DNA of 8,293 bases from CAYWMP01 sp964459445 (GTDB lineage: Bacteria; Desulfobacterota; DSM-4660; Desulfatiglandales; HGW-15): the NCBI GenBank assembly GCA_964459445.1, contig CAYWMP010000229.1:1-8293 (forward strand). The letters run 5' to 3'. The notes beneath the pieces are model-generated. The model searched no databases and was not told where the DNA came from. It saw nothing but the letters and a program-made list of their open reading frames with translations. Shown here piece after piece: positions 1-6,183 of the stretch. Numbering within the stretch: position 1 is the stretch's first letter; every line of letters begins with the position of its first letter. Made by a program: the position numbers and the translations under genes.

Positions 1-82
1 ACACTCGCATTACCTGAGGCTTCGAAATAATGATCAACGTTGATTCAAAGTTGAAGCGAATTTCAAATATGTTTGGCTAGGA

Positions 83-445
83 CTACAACACAAACCGCTT
101 TATCTGGGCCTTGGGATGCGTAAAATTCACTAAAAGACCCACTTTATAACCCGTGGCTTTGAGGTAGTTCAACAACTGGGCTTCATGAACCTTCTGAAGC
201 GACTCAACAGCTTTTATTTCCAATATCACCTGATCCTCCACCACGATATCTGCGAAATATTCTCCGACCTCTTTGCCTTTGTAACTCACATTTATTGGGA
301 CTTGATTGACTGCGTTGAGACCTATTTCCTTCAATGCAATCATCAAGGCGTTTTCATAGGCTTTTTCAAAAAATCCGGCGCCAAGTTCACGATTGACGTC
401 AAAGATGGCTCCATTAATCTGATAAGTCAGCTCGTTTGTTTCCAT
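83..445 (-). CDS. GxxExxY family protein (PD-(D/E)xK nuclease-like)
   Basis: 120 residues, close to the usual length of this small family. The name-giving motif is seen directly as G24-FF-E27-KA-Y30. A nuclease-like core follows: D66 in FADIVV, then E76-I-K78, then a conserved-looking Q90..Y94 helix (HEAQLLNYLKATG). D...ExK is the pattern of the PD-(D/E)xK superfamily, so a nuclease-like fold is plausible, but I know of no firmly established function for the family. There is no signal peptide or membrane segment. The ATG start has no clear Shine-Dalgarno sequence upstream. The gene lies downstream of the acyl-CoA dehydrogenase operon on the same strand, separated from it by an 11-bp inverted repeat, so it is probably an independent or accessory gene. 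Family call good; function unknown. Confidence 0.88.
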   Translation of the reverse strand: METNELTYQINGAIFDVNRELGAGFFEKAYENALMIALKEIGLNAVNQVPINVSYKGKEVGEYFADIVVEDQVILEIKAVESLQKVHEAQLLNYLKATGYKVGLLVNFTHPKAQIKRFVL

Positions 446-471
446 TTCAACGAATAAATAAATGTGCCGAA

Positions 472-498
472 TTTAGCCGAGCATGTCGCTCGGCTAAA
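472..498. repeat. 11-bp inverted repeat between operon end and GxxExxY gene
   Basis: The arms TTTAGCCGAGC (472-482) and GCTCGGCTAAA (488-498) are perfectly complementary around a 5-base loop. The hairpin lies about 20 bases beyond the stop of the minus-strand acyl-CoA dehydrogenase, where a transcription end is expected. No clear U-run follows on either strand, so it is a weak intrinsic terminator at best; an mRNA-end or protein-binding hairpin is equally possible. Next to it, GTCCGTG occurs twice in a row with a 10-base period (501-517). Confidence 0.6.
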
Positions 499-518
499 AT
501 GTCCGTGTGGGTCCGTGG

Positions 519-1649
519 CTAATAACTTCCTAAGATGCTGTCAGCGATTTTCATGCGGGAGATCTCCGACGATGTCCCTGCAATTTGAAGCCACTTGGCA
601 TCACGATATCCCTCTTCCGCCGGATTGTCCCTCACATAGCCTCGCCCACCAAGTATTTGTAGTGCATCACTGGCTATCCGTTCGGCGGATTCCGTGCAAA
701 AAACCTTTGCGCAATGGACCAGTGTGTCTCTTTCCCGGCCTTGGGCACTATCCATCCATGCGGCTCGATAGGCAAGAAGCTGGGATGTTTGAAGAAGTGT
801 GAGCATTTCTGCAAGCTTGAATCCGATTTCTTGATAGGCGATGATTGGTTTTCCGCCGCTCTCGTGGGTCTTTGCATAGCCAAGCGCGGTATCAAAGGCT
901 CTCCTCATCGATCCCAATGAAGCTGACGTCAGCACCTGGTCCTCCCATCGGCGAACGGCCCTGAGAATTTTGCCCCCATCCGGATGATCAATGACACGGT
1001 CTTTAGATGCAGGGCAATTGGATAGGGATAGGGTTGAAATGGTTGTTTCCTCATATCCGAGCGTGGAGATCCTTTTGCCGATTGAGAGGCCCTCGCTCCC
1101 ACTCCTGATTAGAAAAAAGCTTACCTTGTCCCCGATAGTTCCTGCGACGGCAATCCAGTCCGCGATTGGACCATTGATGACGTGTTTTTTCTCTCCGGAA
1201 ACGACATAGCCATTGTCTCTAGCAATCCCTTCGGTTTGAAAGGGATTGTTCTCAACACTCATGGTTTCCTCAGAGAGAGCAACGGTCCCCATTATTCGCC
1301 CTTGCTTTAAGGCTGGGAGTATTTCGGTCTTTTGTTCAGGTGTACCAAAGGTCGCGATGAGTTTCCCGAATATCCGAGTGCTGACCTCAACGGAAATGAA
1401 AAGGGAGGGTGAGATGGCGGCCAGTGTTTCCTGTGAAGTGACCAGTTCCACGCAATTCAACTCTTGCTCCTGCCCAAGTTCTAAATAGCCAAGCTCTCCT
1501 AAATTGTGAAGCCACTGGGAAAGGATGTTCTTTATGCCTGCATTGTCACAGTTCCGTAGAAGTTCCAGCGCAGCCTTGGCATCAGAAGTAAATAGATCAA
1601 TGATACCCTTTCGAAGAGCTGTTTCCTTTTCTTCAAAGTCGAAGTTCAT
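519..1649 (-). CDS. Acyl-CoA dehydrogenase family protein, divergent (second of a pair)
   Basis: 376 residues, normal length for the flavin-dependent acyl-CoA dehydrogenases that oxidise acyl-CoA to enoyl-CoA in the cytoplasm. The family shows in the C-terminal block LGGRGYV (333-339), YRDAKW (348-353) and AGTSSEI (357-363). The MCAD-type catalytic Glu just before GTS is absent. E236 in RRWEDQ aligns instead with the helix-G Glu used by isovaleryl-CoA dehydrogenase-like members. The flavin-contact segments are unusual: ALSEETMSVENN replaces the usual T-E-P-x-A-G-S-D stretch (124-135), and THESGGKPI (261-269) replaces the R-x-Q-F-G-x-P-I segment. The gene follows the canonical dehydrogenase by 52 bases and is probably co-transcribed. 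I infer a specialised dehydrogenase, or a partner subunit in a hetero-oligomer like PimCD or the steroid FadE pairs. A GGAG lies about 12 bases before the ATG, rather far for a ribosome site. Confidence 0.9.
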   Translation of the reverse strand: MNFDFEEKETALRKGIIDLFTSDAKAALELLRNCDNAGIKNILSQWLHNLGELGYLELGQEQELNCVELVTSQETLAAISPSLFISVEVSTRIFGKLIATFGTPEQKTEILPALKQGRIMGTVALSEETMSVENNPFQTEGIARDNGYVVSGEKKHVINGPIADWIAVAGTIGDKVSFFLIRSGSEGLSIGKRISTLGYEETTISTLSLSNCPASKDRVIDHPDGGKILRAVRRWEDQVLTSASLGSMRRAFDTALGYAKTHESGGKPIIAYQEIGFKLAEMLTLLQTSQLLAYRAAWMDSAQGRERDTLVHCAKVFCTESAERIASDALQILGGRGYVRDNPAEEGYRDAKWLQIAGTSSEISRMKIADSILGSY

Positions 1650-1701
1650 TTTTTGCTTTCACTCCGTTACAGGTTTTGCGGTTTTCTGTCCCGAGTTTCT
1701 T

Positions 1702-2844
1702 TTAGATCAGTTTGGAAATTATCTTTTTCGCAATCTCCGAAGTGCCGCCTCCGATGGGCGCGAGCCGGCTGTCTCTAAAATACCTTTCGACTTCATATTC
1801 ATGGCAGTAACCATATCCGCCGTGGAGGGTTACCGCGTCGTTGGCCGGTCTAAGGCTCCAATCCCCGATAAAGAGTTTGGCCACCGCGGCCTCCAAATGA
1901 TTAAGAGGTCTCCCCTGGTCTTTACACCAGGCCACGCGGTAGCATAATGATCTGGCCGCTTCAATGAAAATTTTGATATCCGCCAGTTTGTGCTTGATCG
2001 CCTGGAACTCGGCAATGGGACGGCCGAACTGATGCCGCTCTTTTGCATAGGCTATGCACCGATTAAGGACATAGGTCATACCCCCCACAAAGGGCGCCAT
2101 TAAAGCGCTGCGATCCCACTCCACAGTCTGCATGGCCATGAGGAATCCGGCGCCCTCCTGACCCAACAAATTGTCTTCAGGTATCTCACAGTCCTCGAAG
2201 ATGAGCTCCGAGGTGTGGGAGCTTCTCACGCCCATCTTGATTAAAGGGGTGCCGGTCGAAAAACCCGGCGTGCCCTTTTCAACAACAAAGGCTGAAATGC
2301 CTGCGTGTTTCAGATCCTTGCCCGTTTTGGCATAGATGACAGCCACGTCGGCAACCGGCCCGTTGGTGATGAACATCTTGTTCCCATTCAGGATGTACCG
2401 GTCGCCGCTTTTTTCCGCTCTAGTCGAAATAGAAGCGACGTCCGATCCTGCTCCGGGTTCGGTTACCCCCATGCATCCTATCCATTCGCCCGATGCCAGT
2501 TTGGGTACATAGAATTTTTTCTGGTCATCTGTTCCGTGGGCGTAAATAGTATCCGCACAGAGAAAGGTATGGGCGCCATAGGCCAGGGTCAATCCGCCGT
2601 CAACACCGGCTTCACCCAAAGCCTCTCCGGTCAATGTCGTGGTCACCACGTCTGCATCGCTTCCCCCGAGCTCTTCGGGGAAATGCAGGCCCAGAATGCC
2701 GAACTCACCCAGCTTTCTAAAGGAGGAGAAATCAAACTCACCTCGCAGATCATGTTCCGCCGCCCTGGGGACAATCTCCTTTTTGGCGAAACGGATGACC
2801 TGATCCTTAAACATCAATTGCTCTTCAGTGAAAGAAAATTCCAT
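1702..2844 (-). CDS. Acyl-CoA dehydrogenase (canonical fold, Asp at base position)
   Basis: 380 residues, full length. The FAD-binding motif TEPGAGSD (128-135), the substrate/flavin segment NGNKMFITNGPVAD (153-166), the helix ERHQFGRPI (269-277) and the C-terminal HGGYGY (341-346) with YFRDSR (355-360) and IGGGTSEI (364-371) are all in order. As in isovaleryl-CoA and long-chain-type enzymes, the C-terminal catalytic Glu position is Gly (GGGTSE). By alignment the alternative helix-G base falls on D244 in VEWDR, an Asp instead of the usual Glu, with E242 close by. It should catalyse FAD-dependent alpha,beta-dehydrogenation of an acyl-CoA; the substrate cannot be read from sequence. A GAGGG ribosome site lies 6 bases before the ATG. 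The gene starts 17 bases after the TetR gene ends, so it is very likely in that operon. Confidence 0.95.
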   Translation of the reverse strand: MEFSFTEEQLMFKDQVIRFAKKEIVPRAAEHDLRGEFDFSSFRKLGEFGILGLHFPEELGGSDADVVTTTLTGEALGEAGVDGGLTLAYGAHTFLCADTIYAHGTDDQKKFYVPKLASGEWIGCMGVTEPGAGSDVASISTRAEKSGDRYILNGNKMFITNGPVADVAVIYAKTGKDLKHAGISAFVVEKGTPGFSTGTPLIKMGVRSSHTSELIFEDCEIPEDNLLGQEGAGFLMAMQTVEWDRSALMAPFVGGMTYVLNRCIAYAKERHQFGRPIAEFQAIKHKLADIKIFIEAARSLCYRVAWCKDQGRPLNHLEAAVAKLFIGDWSLRPANDAVTLHGGYGYCHEYEVERYFRDSRLAPIGGGTSEIAKKIISKLI

Positions 2845-2861
2845 GCATTTCCCTCAAATTG

Positions 2862-3485
2862 TCAAACCCTATGATCTTGATTTTTCGCACCATTCAAAAA
2901 GACTTCCAGAATGCTTTCGGCAATGTTTTCTTTTTGGGCGTTGCCTTTGAGGTTTTGACCTGCCAATACCATCGTAGACAAAAAGGCCTCAAGGGCGCCC
3001 AGGAATATATAGGTAAGATAACGGGCCTTGAAATCGGATCTGAGCGTTTCTAACTCTTGGCCCTCTTGAATGATGGCCTCAGTAAGGGACATGAATCGCT
3101 TGAAGTGTTCCAGGCGTGATTCGGTCAGGTTGGCGGTTGATCTCGAAATCTCGGTGATGAAGATATTCATTAGATCGGGATTGTTCTGGTAGGTATCAAG
3201 AAAGTAACGGATGATGCTATTCAGTTTGTCCTGGGTTCTTTGGGTGGAGTGGCCGAGATTAGACATGAGTTGAAAAAGGCCTTCCCACCACCGTTTGAGA
3301 ATGACTTCAAAGAGGTCTTCTTTGTTTTTAAAGTAATGATAAACCAATCCATAGGATATGCCGGCTTCTTCGGCAATGTCAGACATCCTGGCCCGATGAA
3401 AACCCTTCTCTTTAATGACTATCAGGGCGGCTCGAAAGATAGCTTCTTCTTTATCTTTCTTAATTTCACCTGAATTCTTCCCCAT
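2862..3485 (-). CDS. TetR/AcrR family transcriptional regulator
   Basis: 207 residues from the chosen ATG. An N-terminal TetR helix-turn-helix is clear (about residues 14-60: RAALIVIKEKGF, then MSDIAEEAGIS, then GLVYHYFKNKEDLF), followed by an all-helical ligand-binding region of typical length with no recognisable ligand motif. A longer reading from a TTG at 3521 would add 12 residues, but that codon lies inside the palindromic operator and has no ribosome site, so the ATG at 3485 is preferred. No Shine-Dalgarno precedes this ATG either, consistent with a leaderless or very short 5' leader. It is first gene of the cluster with the two acyl-CoA dehydrogenases. The inferred role is autoregulated, acyl-CoA-responsive repression of that operon, by analogy with FadR/PsrA-type TetR proteins. 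The family call is certain; the ligand is unknown. Confidence 0.93.
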   Translation of the reverse strand: MGKNSGEIKKDKEEAIFRAALIVIKEKGFHRARMSDIAEEAGISYGLVYHYFKNKEDLFEVILKRWWEGLFQLMSNLGHSTQRTQDKLNSIIRYFLDTYQNNPDLMNIFITEISRSTANLTESRLEHFKRFMSLTEAIIQEGQELETLRSDFKARYLTYIFLGALEAFLSTMVLAGQNLKGNAQKENIAESILEVFLNGAKNQDHRV

Positions 3486-3492
3486 AAAAGCG

Positions 3493-3521
3493 AATAAAGC
3501 AAATATTGATTGACTTGTCAA
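3493..3521 (-). promoter_or_regulatory. Predicted sigma-70 promoter of the TetR-acyl-CoA dehydrogenase operon
   Basis: On the minus strand a perfect -35 TTGACA (3521-3516) is followed by exactly 17 bases and TTTATT (3498-3493), which matches 4 of 6 bases of the -10 consensus. The start point would fall about 7 bases further, at or next to the A of the ATG at 3485. That predicts a leaderless or nearly leaderless mRNA and agrees with the lack of a ribosome site. The -35 lies inside the palindromic operator. Confidence 0.55.
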
Positions 3522-3529
3522 TCAATATT
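3502..3529. promoter_or_regulatory. Palindromic operator, probable TetR-family binding site
   Basis: A perfect inverted repeat: arm AATATTGATTGAC (3502-3514), two central bases, and the complementary arm GTCAATCAATATT (3517-3529). Length and symmetry suit a TetR-family dimer or pair of dimers. Its position over the -35 element, just upstream of the regulator gene, indicates autorepression by steric block. Structure is seen directly; the binding protein is inferred. Confidence 0.8.
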
Positions 3530-3667
3530 AGAAAGTACCGGAAAAGTTCCTGTGAGTCAGAATGGTAATTTCCCAGGATACTGAAATGACGTGTTCTTTT
3601 TGTATGTGACAGCAATGACGAGGGAATTGGGGTGTTTAAAGAGTGCGAGCCCTTTACATAGACGATT

Positions 3668-5101
3668 CTAATTCATGGTTTGGGCAGATAGCGCAGCAAG
3701 TTCCTGAATTGCTTTGGTGACCGTCTTGAGTTCTTTGTCTTGAATCGTCCTGACATCCAAGAGCACCCGATCCTTTTCGACCCGTGTAATAATCGGCGGT
3801 TCATAGGCCCTTAACCACTCCTCCATAACATGGGCGGATAGTCGTTTTGGGACCAGGCATAGTAATCGACTCGGCAGTTCGAGAAGTGGGTATGCGCCCC
3901 CGCCTATCTTTGACATGCCATCCGCGAGCTCGAAGGAGAGGTTCTCGGATTTTAGCCTGCCGAACATCTTAAGAAGCCGCTGGGCCTTTGTCTTTAGACT
4001 TCTGTAAGGTTGGCAAATCATGCGAAGGGTTGGGATTTGCCTGACTGCTGTCCGTTCATCCCTATAGAGACGAAGCGTCTCTTCCAAGGCCAAAAGGGTA
4101 AACTTGTCAATCCTGAGGGCTCTTGTGATCTGGTTCTTTTTGATGGCCTCAACCAGATCTTTTCGCCCTACGATGATTCCGGCCTGAGGACCACCCAGCA
4201 ACTTGTCGCCGCTAAAGGTGATCAAGTCCACGCCTGCTGCAAGGGCATCCTGAACCGTGGGTTCTTTTTTGACGCCATACTTTGAAAAATCAATGAGGCA
4301 ACCGCTTCCCAGATCTTCCATTAACGGAATGCCATACCGATGCCCAAGATCAACCAACCGGGAAATCTCCACGTCGTCGCTGAACCCGACGATCTGAAAG
4401 TTGCTTCTGTGAACTTTCAGAAGAAGGGCTGTTTCCGGGCCGATGACCTGTTCGTAGTCATAAAGGTGAGTCTTGTTGGTGGTTCCAACTTCCACCATTA
4501 TTGCGCCGCTCTTTCGCATCACATCAGGGATCCTGAAAGAACCGCCTATTTCCACGAGCTGGCCTCGGGAGACAACGACCTCGCTGTTCTGGGCCAATGT
4601 TTGCAAAGAGACTAAAACCGCTGCTGCATTGTTGTTAACAACCAGGGCCGCCTCGGCAGAAGTGAGTTCCTTGATTAGACTCTCAACGTGGACATACCTG
4701 CTGCCCCGTTTACCTTCATCAAGGTCAAATTCCAGATTGCTGTATCCACCGCTCAGAGGCCTGATTCGGCGCAGTACGCTCTCCGCCATAATGGAGCGGC
4801 CCAGATTCGTGTGGACGACCACTCCGGTCGCATTGATGAGGGGCCGAAGGCTCGGTCGGGCTATAAGCTTCAGTCTCGAAAGCACAATTTCTGTCACGCT
4901 TTCAATGCTTAATGTTGATGGATCTTGAAGTTCATCGCCGTTCTTTATGTCTTGCCGGATTTCATCGAGGGATTCGTGTATGGCTTTGAGTATGAGATTC
5001 CGAGGATATTTGCCGGAAATGTTCGCTATCTCATGACTATCTATAAGACGGTCAACTGCAGGTATTTTTTTGAACATGTCATTTTTTTCTATGGAAACCA
5101 C
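3668..5101 (-). CDS. selA: L-seryl-tRNA(Sec) selenium transferase (selenocysteine synthase)
   Basis: 477 residues, normal SelA length. This PLP enzyme converts seryl-tRNA(Sec) to selenocysteyl-tRNA(Sec) using selenophosphate. Visible landmarks: an N-terminal helical domain with KIPAVDRLI (12-20), then INATGVVVHTNLGRS (89-103), GGYSNLEFDL (118-127), AALVVNNNAAAV (151-162), LMEDLGSGCL (260-269) and the PLP-lysine motif FSGDKLLGGPQAG, with K300 as the Schiff-base lysine. The start is GTG at 5101, chosen because AAGGAG lies 8 bases upstream; the internal ATG at codon 9 has no such site. No selB or selenocysteine tRNA lies adjacent in the window, although selB often follows selA. The gene implies that the organism makes selenoproteins. 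It is divergent from the tRNA-His gene. Confidence 0.97.
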   Translation of the reverse strand: MVSIEKNDMFKKIPAVDRLIDSHEIANISGKYPRNLILKAIHESLDEIRQDIKNGDELQDPSTLSIESVTEIVLSRLKLIARPSLRPLINATGVVVHTNLGRSIMAESVLRRIRPLSGGYSNLEFDLDEGKRGSRYVHVESLIKELTSAEAALVVNNNAAAVLVSLQTLAQNSEVVVSRGQLVEIGGSFRIPDVMRKSGAIMVEVGTTNKTHLYDYEQVIGPETALLLKVHRSNFQIVGFSDDVEISRLVDLGHRYGIPLMEDLGSGCLIDFSKYGVKKEPTVQDALAAGVDLITFSGDKLLGGPQAGIIVGRKDLVEAIKKNQITRALRIDKFTLLALEETLRLYRDERTAVRQIPTLRMICQPYRSLKTKAQRLLKMFGRLKSENLSFELADGMSKIGGGAYPLLELPSRLLCLVPKRLSAHVMEEWLRAYEPPIITRVEKDRVLLDVRTIQDKELKTVTKAIQELAALSAQTMN

Positions 5102-5194
5102 GAATTTTTCTCCTTCTTAATCTGCTGATAATAAGCTCAACCCCGCCAAGGCTATTTGCTTTCTTATCTTTGGATTGAGACCCATAACTTTTGG

Positions 5195-5222
5195 TTGCAA
5201 TAGCCAAAAAATGTGGTACATT
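5195..5222 (+). promoter_or_regulatory. Possible promoter of tRNA-His
   Basis: TTGCAA (5195-5200), a 16-base spacer and TACATT (5217-5222) lie at a suitable distance before the tRNA at 5236. Each hexamer is only a moderate match. A 7-bp inverted repeat, ATGTGGT (5211-5217) and ACCACAT (5226-5232), overlaps the -10 and the expected start. Confidence 0.35.
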
Positions 5223-5235
5223 TGAACCACATTAC

Positions 5236-5312
5236 GGTGGGTGTAGCTCAGGTGGTAGAGCACTGGGTTGTGGCCCCAGTTGTCGCGGGTTCAAGTCCCG
5301 TCACTCACCCCA
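5236..5312 (+). tRNA. tRNA-His (anticodon GTG)
   Basis: A full cloverleaf can be drawn. The 7-bp acceptor stem pairs GTGGGTG (5237-5243) with CACTCAC (5302-5308), with one G-U pair. There is a D arm starting GCTC, an anticodon stem CTGGG/CCCAG with loop TTGTGGC giving anticodon GTG, and a T arm GCGGG/CCCGT with loop TTCAAGT. The extra G at 5236 is the G-1 diagnostic of tRNA-His and faces C73. The 3' CCA is encoded (5310-5312). Confidence 0.97.
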
Positions 5313-5333
5313 TAATTTGTCTACACATAAAGA

Positions 5334-5358
5334 GGAGGCATTCGCCTCCCTTTTTTTT
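5334..5358 (+). terminator. Intrinsic terminator after tRNA-His
   Basis: The stem GGAGGC/GCCTCC with loop ATTC is followed within one base by eight T residues. It lies 21 bases after the tRNA CCA end, so it most likely ends the tRNA-His transcript. Confidence 0.85.
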
Positions 5359-5543
5359 GGATCAATCTGTCTCAATATGGAGCAATTAGGAACACCTAAA
5401 ATGGTGTTTGATAATTCTTTACCATTTTTTTCGCGTGAGGGAAAGTCCATAATTCCTAATATCCTAATGCAATTATTGGCATTTCACAATTTGGAAGGGC
5501 AAACAGCCCTTTCCTTGTTGAGGGAATCTTCTACCAGTTCCGA
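5359..5543. other. Intergenic stretch without a convincing gene
   Basis: Between the tRNA terminator and the promoter of the HepT-like gene. A 56-codon open frame from ATG at 5377 to 5547 lacks a ribosome site and resembles no family I recognise. Two small inverted repeats occur: AACACC/GGTGTT (5391-5396, 5403-5408) and AAGGGC/GCCCTT (5495-5500, 5506-5511). No MntA-type nucleotidyltransferase motif (GSxxxGxx) was found, although that is the usual partner of HepT. Confidence 0.5.
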
Positions 5544-5572
5544 TTAAAAATATTGAGCTGGGCATCTATAAT
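5544..5572 (+). promoter_or_regulatory. Predicted sigma-70 promoter of the HepT-like gene
   Basis: TTAAAA (5544-5549, 4 of 6 bases), a spacer of exactly 17, and a perfect TATAAT (5567-5572). The expected start near 5579 leaves a leader of about 90 bases before the ATG at 5668. Confidence 0.5.
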
Positions 5573-5667
5573 AAGGTGATTCCTCCTATTCTTGACTTCC
5601 CAATGATGGGCATTTTCAATAAAATAAGGCAAAGATAAACATTGTATTCGGTTAAGGGAGAGGAAAA

Positions 5668-6006
5668 ATGGAAAAGGACGATCGAAAGTTCCTTGAAGCC
5701 ATGATGGAATCGGCAGAGTTTGCCAGTGGGTGTATCGAGGGCAAAACCAGACAGGATCTCAATGATGACCGCCAGCTTTCTCTATCCCTCGTTAAATCCC
5801 TTGAGATGATTAGCGAGGCCTCGGCAAGAGTATCAAAAGCGTGTCAAAATGCCTGTGAGCCCATACCATGGGATGTGGTTATTGAGATAAAACAGCAGGT
5901 TGTTCATACATACTGGGAGATAGATCGGGATTGGGTTTGGGAAAAAATTTCTAAAGAACTCCCCAATTTGATTAAGGCCCTTGAAGAGGCATTATCATCA
6001 AAATAA
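5668..6006 (+). CDS. HepT-like (DUF86) ribonuclease-toxin-family protein, orphan
   Basis: 112 residues, matching the length and layout of HepT/DUF86 proteins: an N-terminal helix (LEAMMESAEFASGCIEGKT), NDDRQLSLSLVKSLEMISEAS (33-53), IPWDVVIEIKQQVVHTYWEID (66-86) and VWEKISKELPNLIKALEEAL. HepT toxins are HEPN ribonucleases with an R-x4-6-H active site (often R-x4-H-x-Y), silenced by the MntA nucleotidyltransferase that AMPylates the Tyr. Here the motif reads K75-x4-H80-T-Y82: Arg has become Lys while His and Tyr remain. No mntA lies next to it in the window. It may be an inactive, reduced or differently controlled toxin remnant. A GGGAGAGG ribosome site precedes the ATG by about 4 bases. Family call strong; activity doubtful. 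Confidence 0.88.
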   Translation: MEKDDRKFLEAMMESAEFASGCIEGKTRQDLNDDRQLSLSLVKSLEMISEASARVSKACQNACEPIPWDVVIEIKQQVVHTYWEIDRDWVWEKISKELPNLIKALEEALSSK

Positions 6007-6029
6007 AATTCCTTTTTGAAAAAGGGCAT

Positions 6030-6057
6030 TAAAGTATATTGGCCGGAATGCCGATGA
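6030..6057 (+). promoter_or_regulatory. Sigma-28 (FliA)-like promoter of the riboswitch transcript
   Basis: TAAAGTAT (6030-6037) and GCCGATGA (6050-6057) each match 7 of 8 bases of the flagellar sigma-28 consensus TAAAGTTT and GCCGATAA. The spacer is 12 instead of the classical 11. The position, 23 bases before the riboswitch, is right. A competing sigma-70 reading has TATATT (6035-6040) as -10 with a poor -35. Confidence 0.4.
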
Positions 6058-6080
6058 CATAGATGCAAGAAAAGTGAAAT

Positions 6081-6173
6081 ATCGACAAAGGGCAAACCAT
6101 CCGAAAGGTAGGGGCGCAAAATCACCGGCCTAAGTTCACTTGGGTGAATAGGGTAGCGGAAATGCTAATCGAT
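6081..6173 (+). promoter_or_regulatory. Cyclic di-GMP-I riboswitch (GEMM-I aptamer)
   Basis: The element closely follows the Vibrio cholerae Vc2 aptamer from memory. P1 is ATCGA (6081-6085) with TCGAT (6169-6173). The core AGGGCAAACC (6089-6098) is followed by hairpin P2 with a GAAA tetraloop (6103-6106), then GGGCGCAAAA (6112-6121), then P3: CCG/CGG (6125-6127, 6157-6159), receptor CCTAA (6129-6133) with AGGG, and stem GTTCAC/GTGAAT (6134-6139, 6144-6149). The G at 6091 corresponds to G20, which contacts the ligand and is A in the cGAMP-responsive GEMM-Ib class, so c-di-GMP is the expected ligand. A6118 corresponds to the intercalating A47. P2 is imperfect, with a 2x2 mismatch in the middle. 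The switch leads to a terminator and the gene at 6320. Confidence 0.92.
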
Positions 6174-6183
6174 TGATGATAGG

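Noticed and set aside
2305..2874. 189-codon plus-strand frame opposite the acyl-CoA dehydrogenase
   Set aside because: Antisense shadow of a clear enzyme gene with no protein-family features.
3486..3521. Longer TetR start (TTG at 3521)
   Set aside because: Codon lies in the operator and the -35 element, with no Shine-Dalgarno; the TetR domain is complete from the ATG at 3485.
4473..4928. 151-codon plus-strand frame opposite selA
   Set aside because: Antisense shadow of selA; composition of a spurious frame.
5377..5547. 56-codon plus-strand frame after the tRNA terminator
   Set aside because: No ribosome site, contains small inverted repeats, no family resemblance; the longer version runs through the tRNA.
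6038..6057. Sigma-54 promoter upstream of the riboswitch
   Set aside because: No GG-N10-GC spacing could be found.
6081..6173. cGAMP-responsive GEMM-Ib class
   Set aside because: The specificity position reads G (6091), not A, by alignment with Vc2 from memory.
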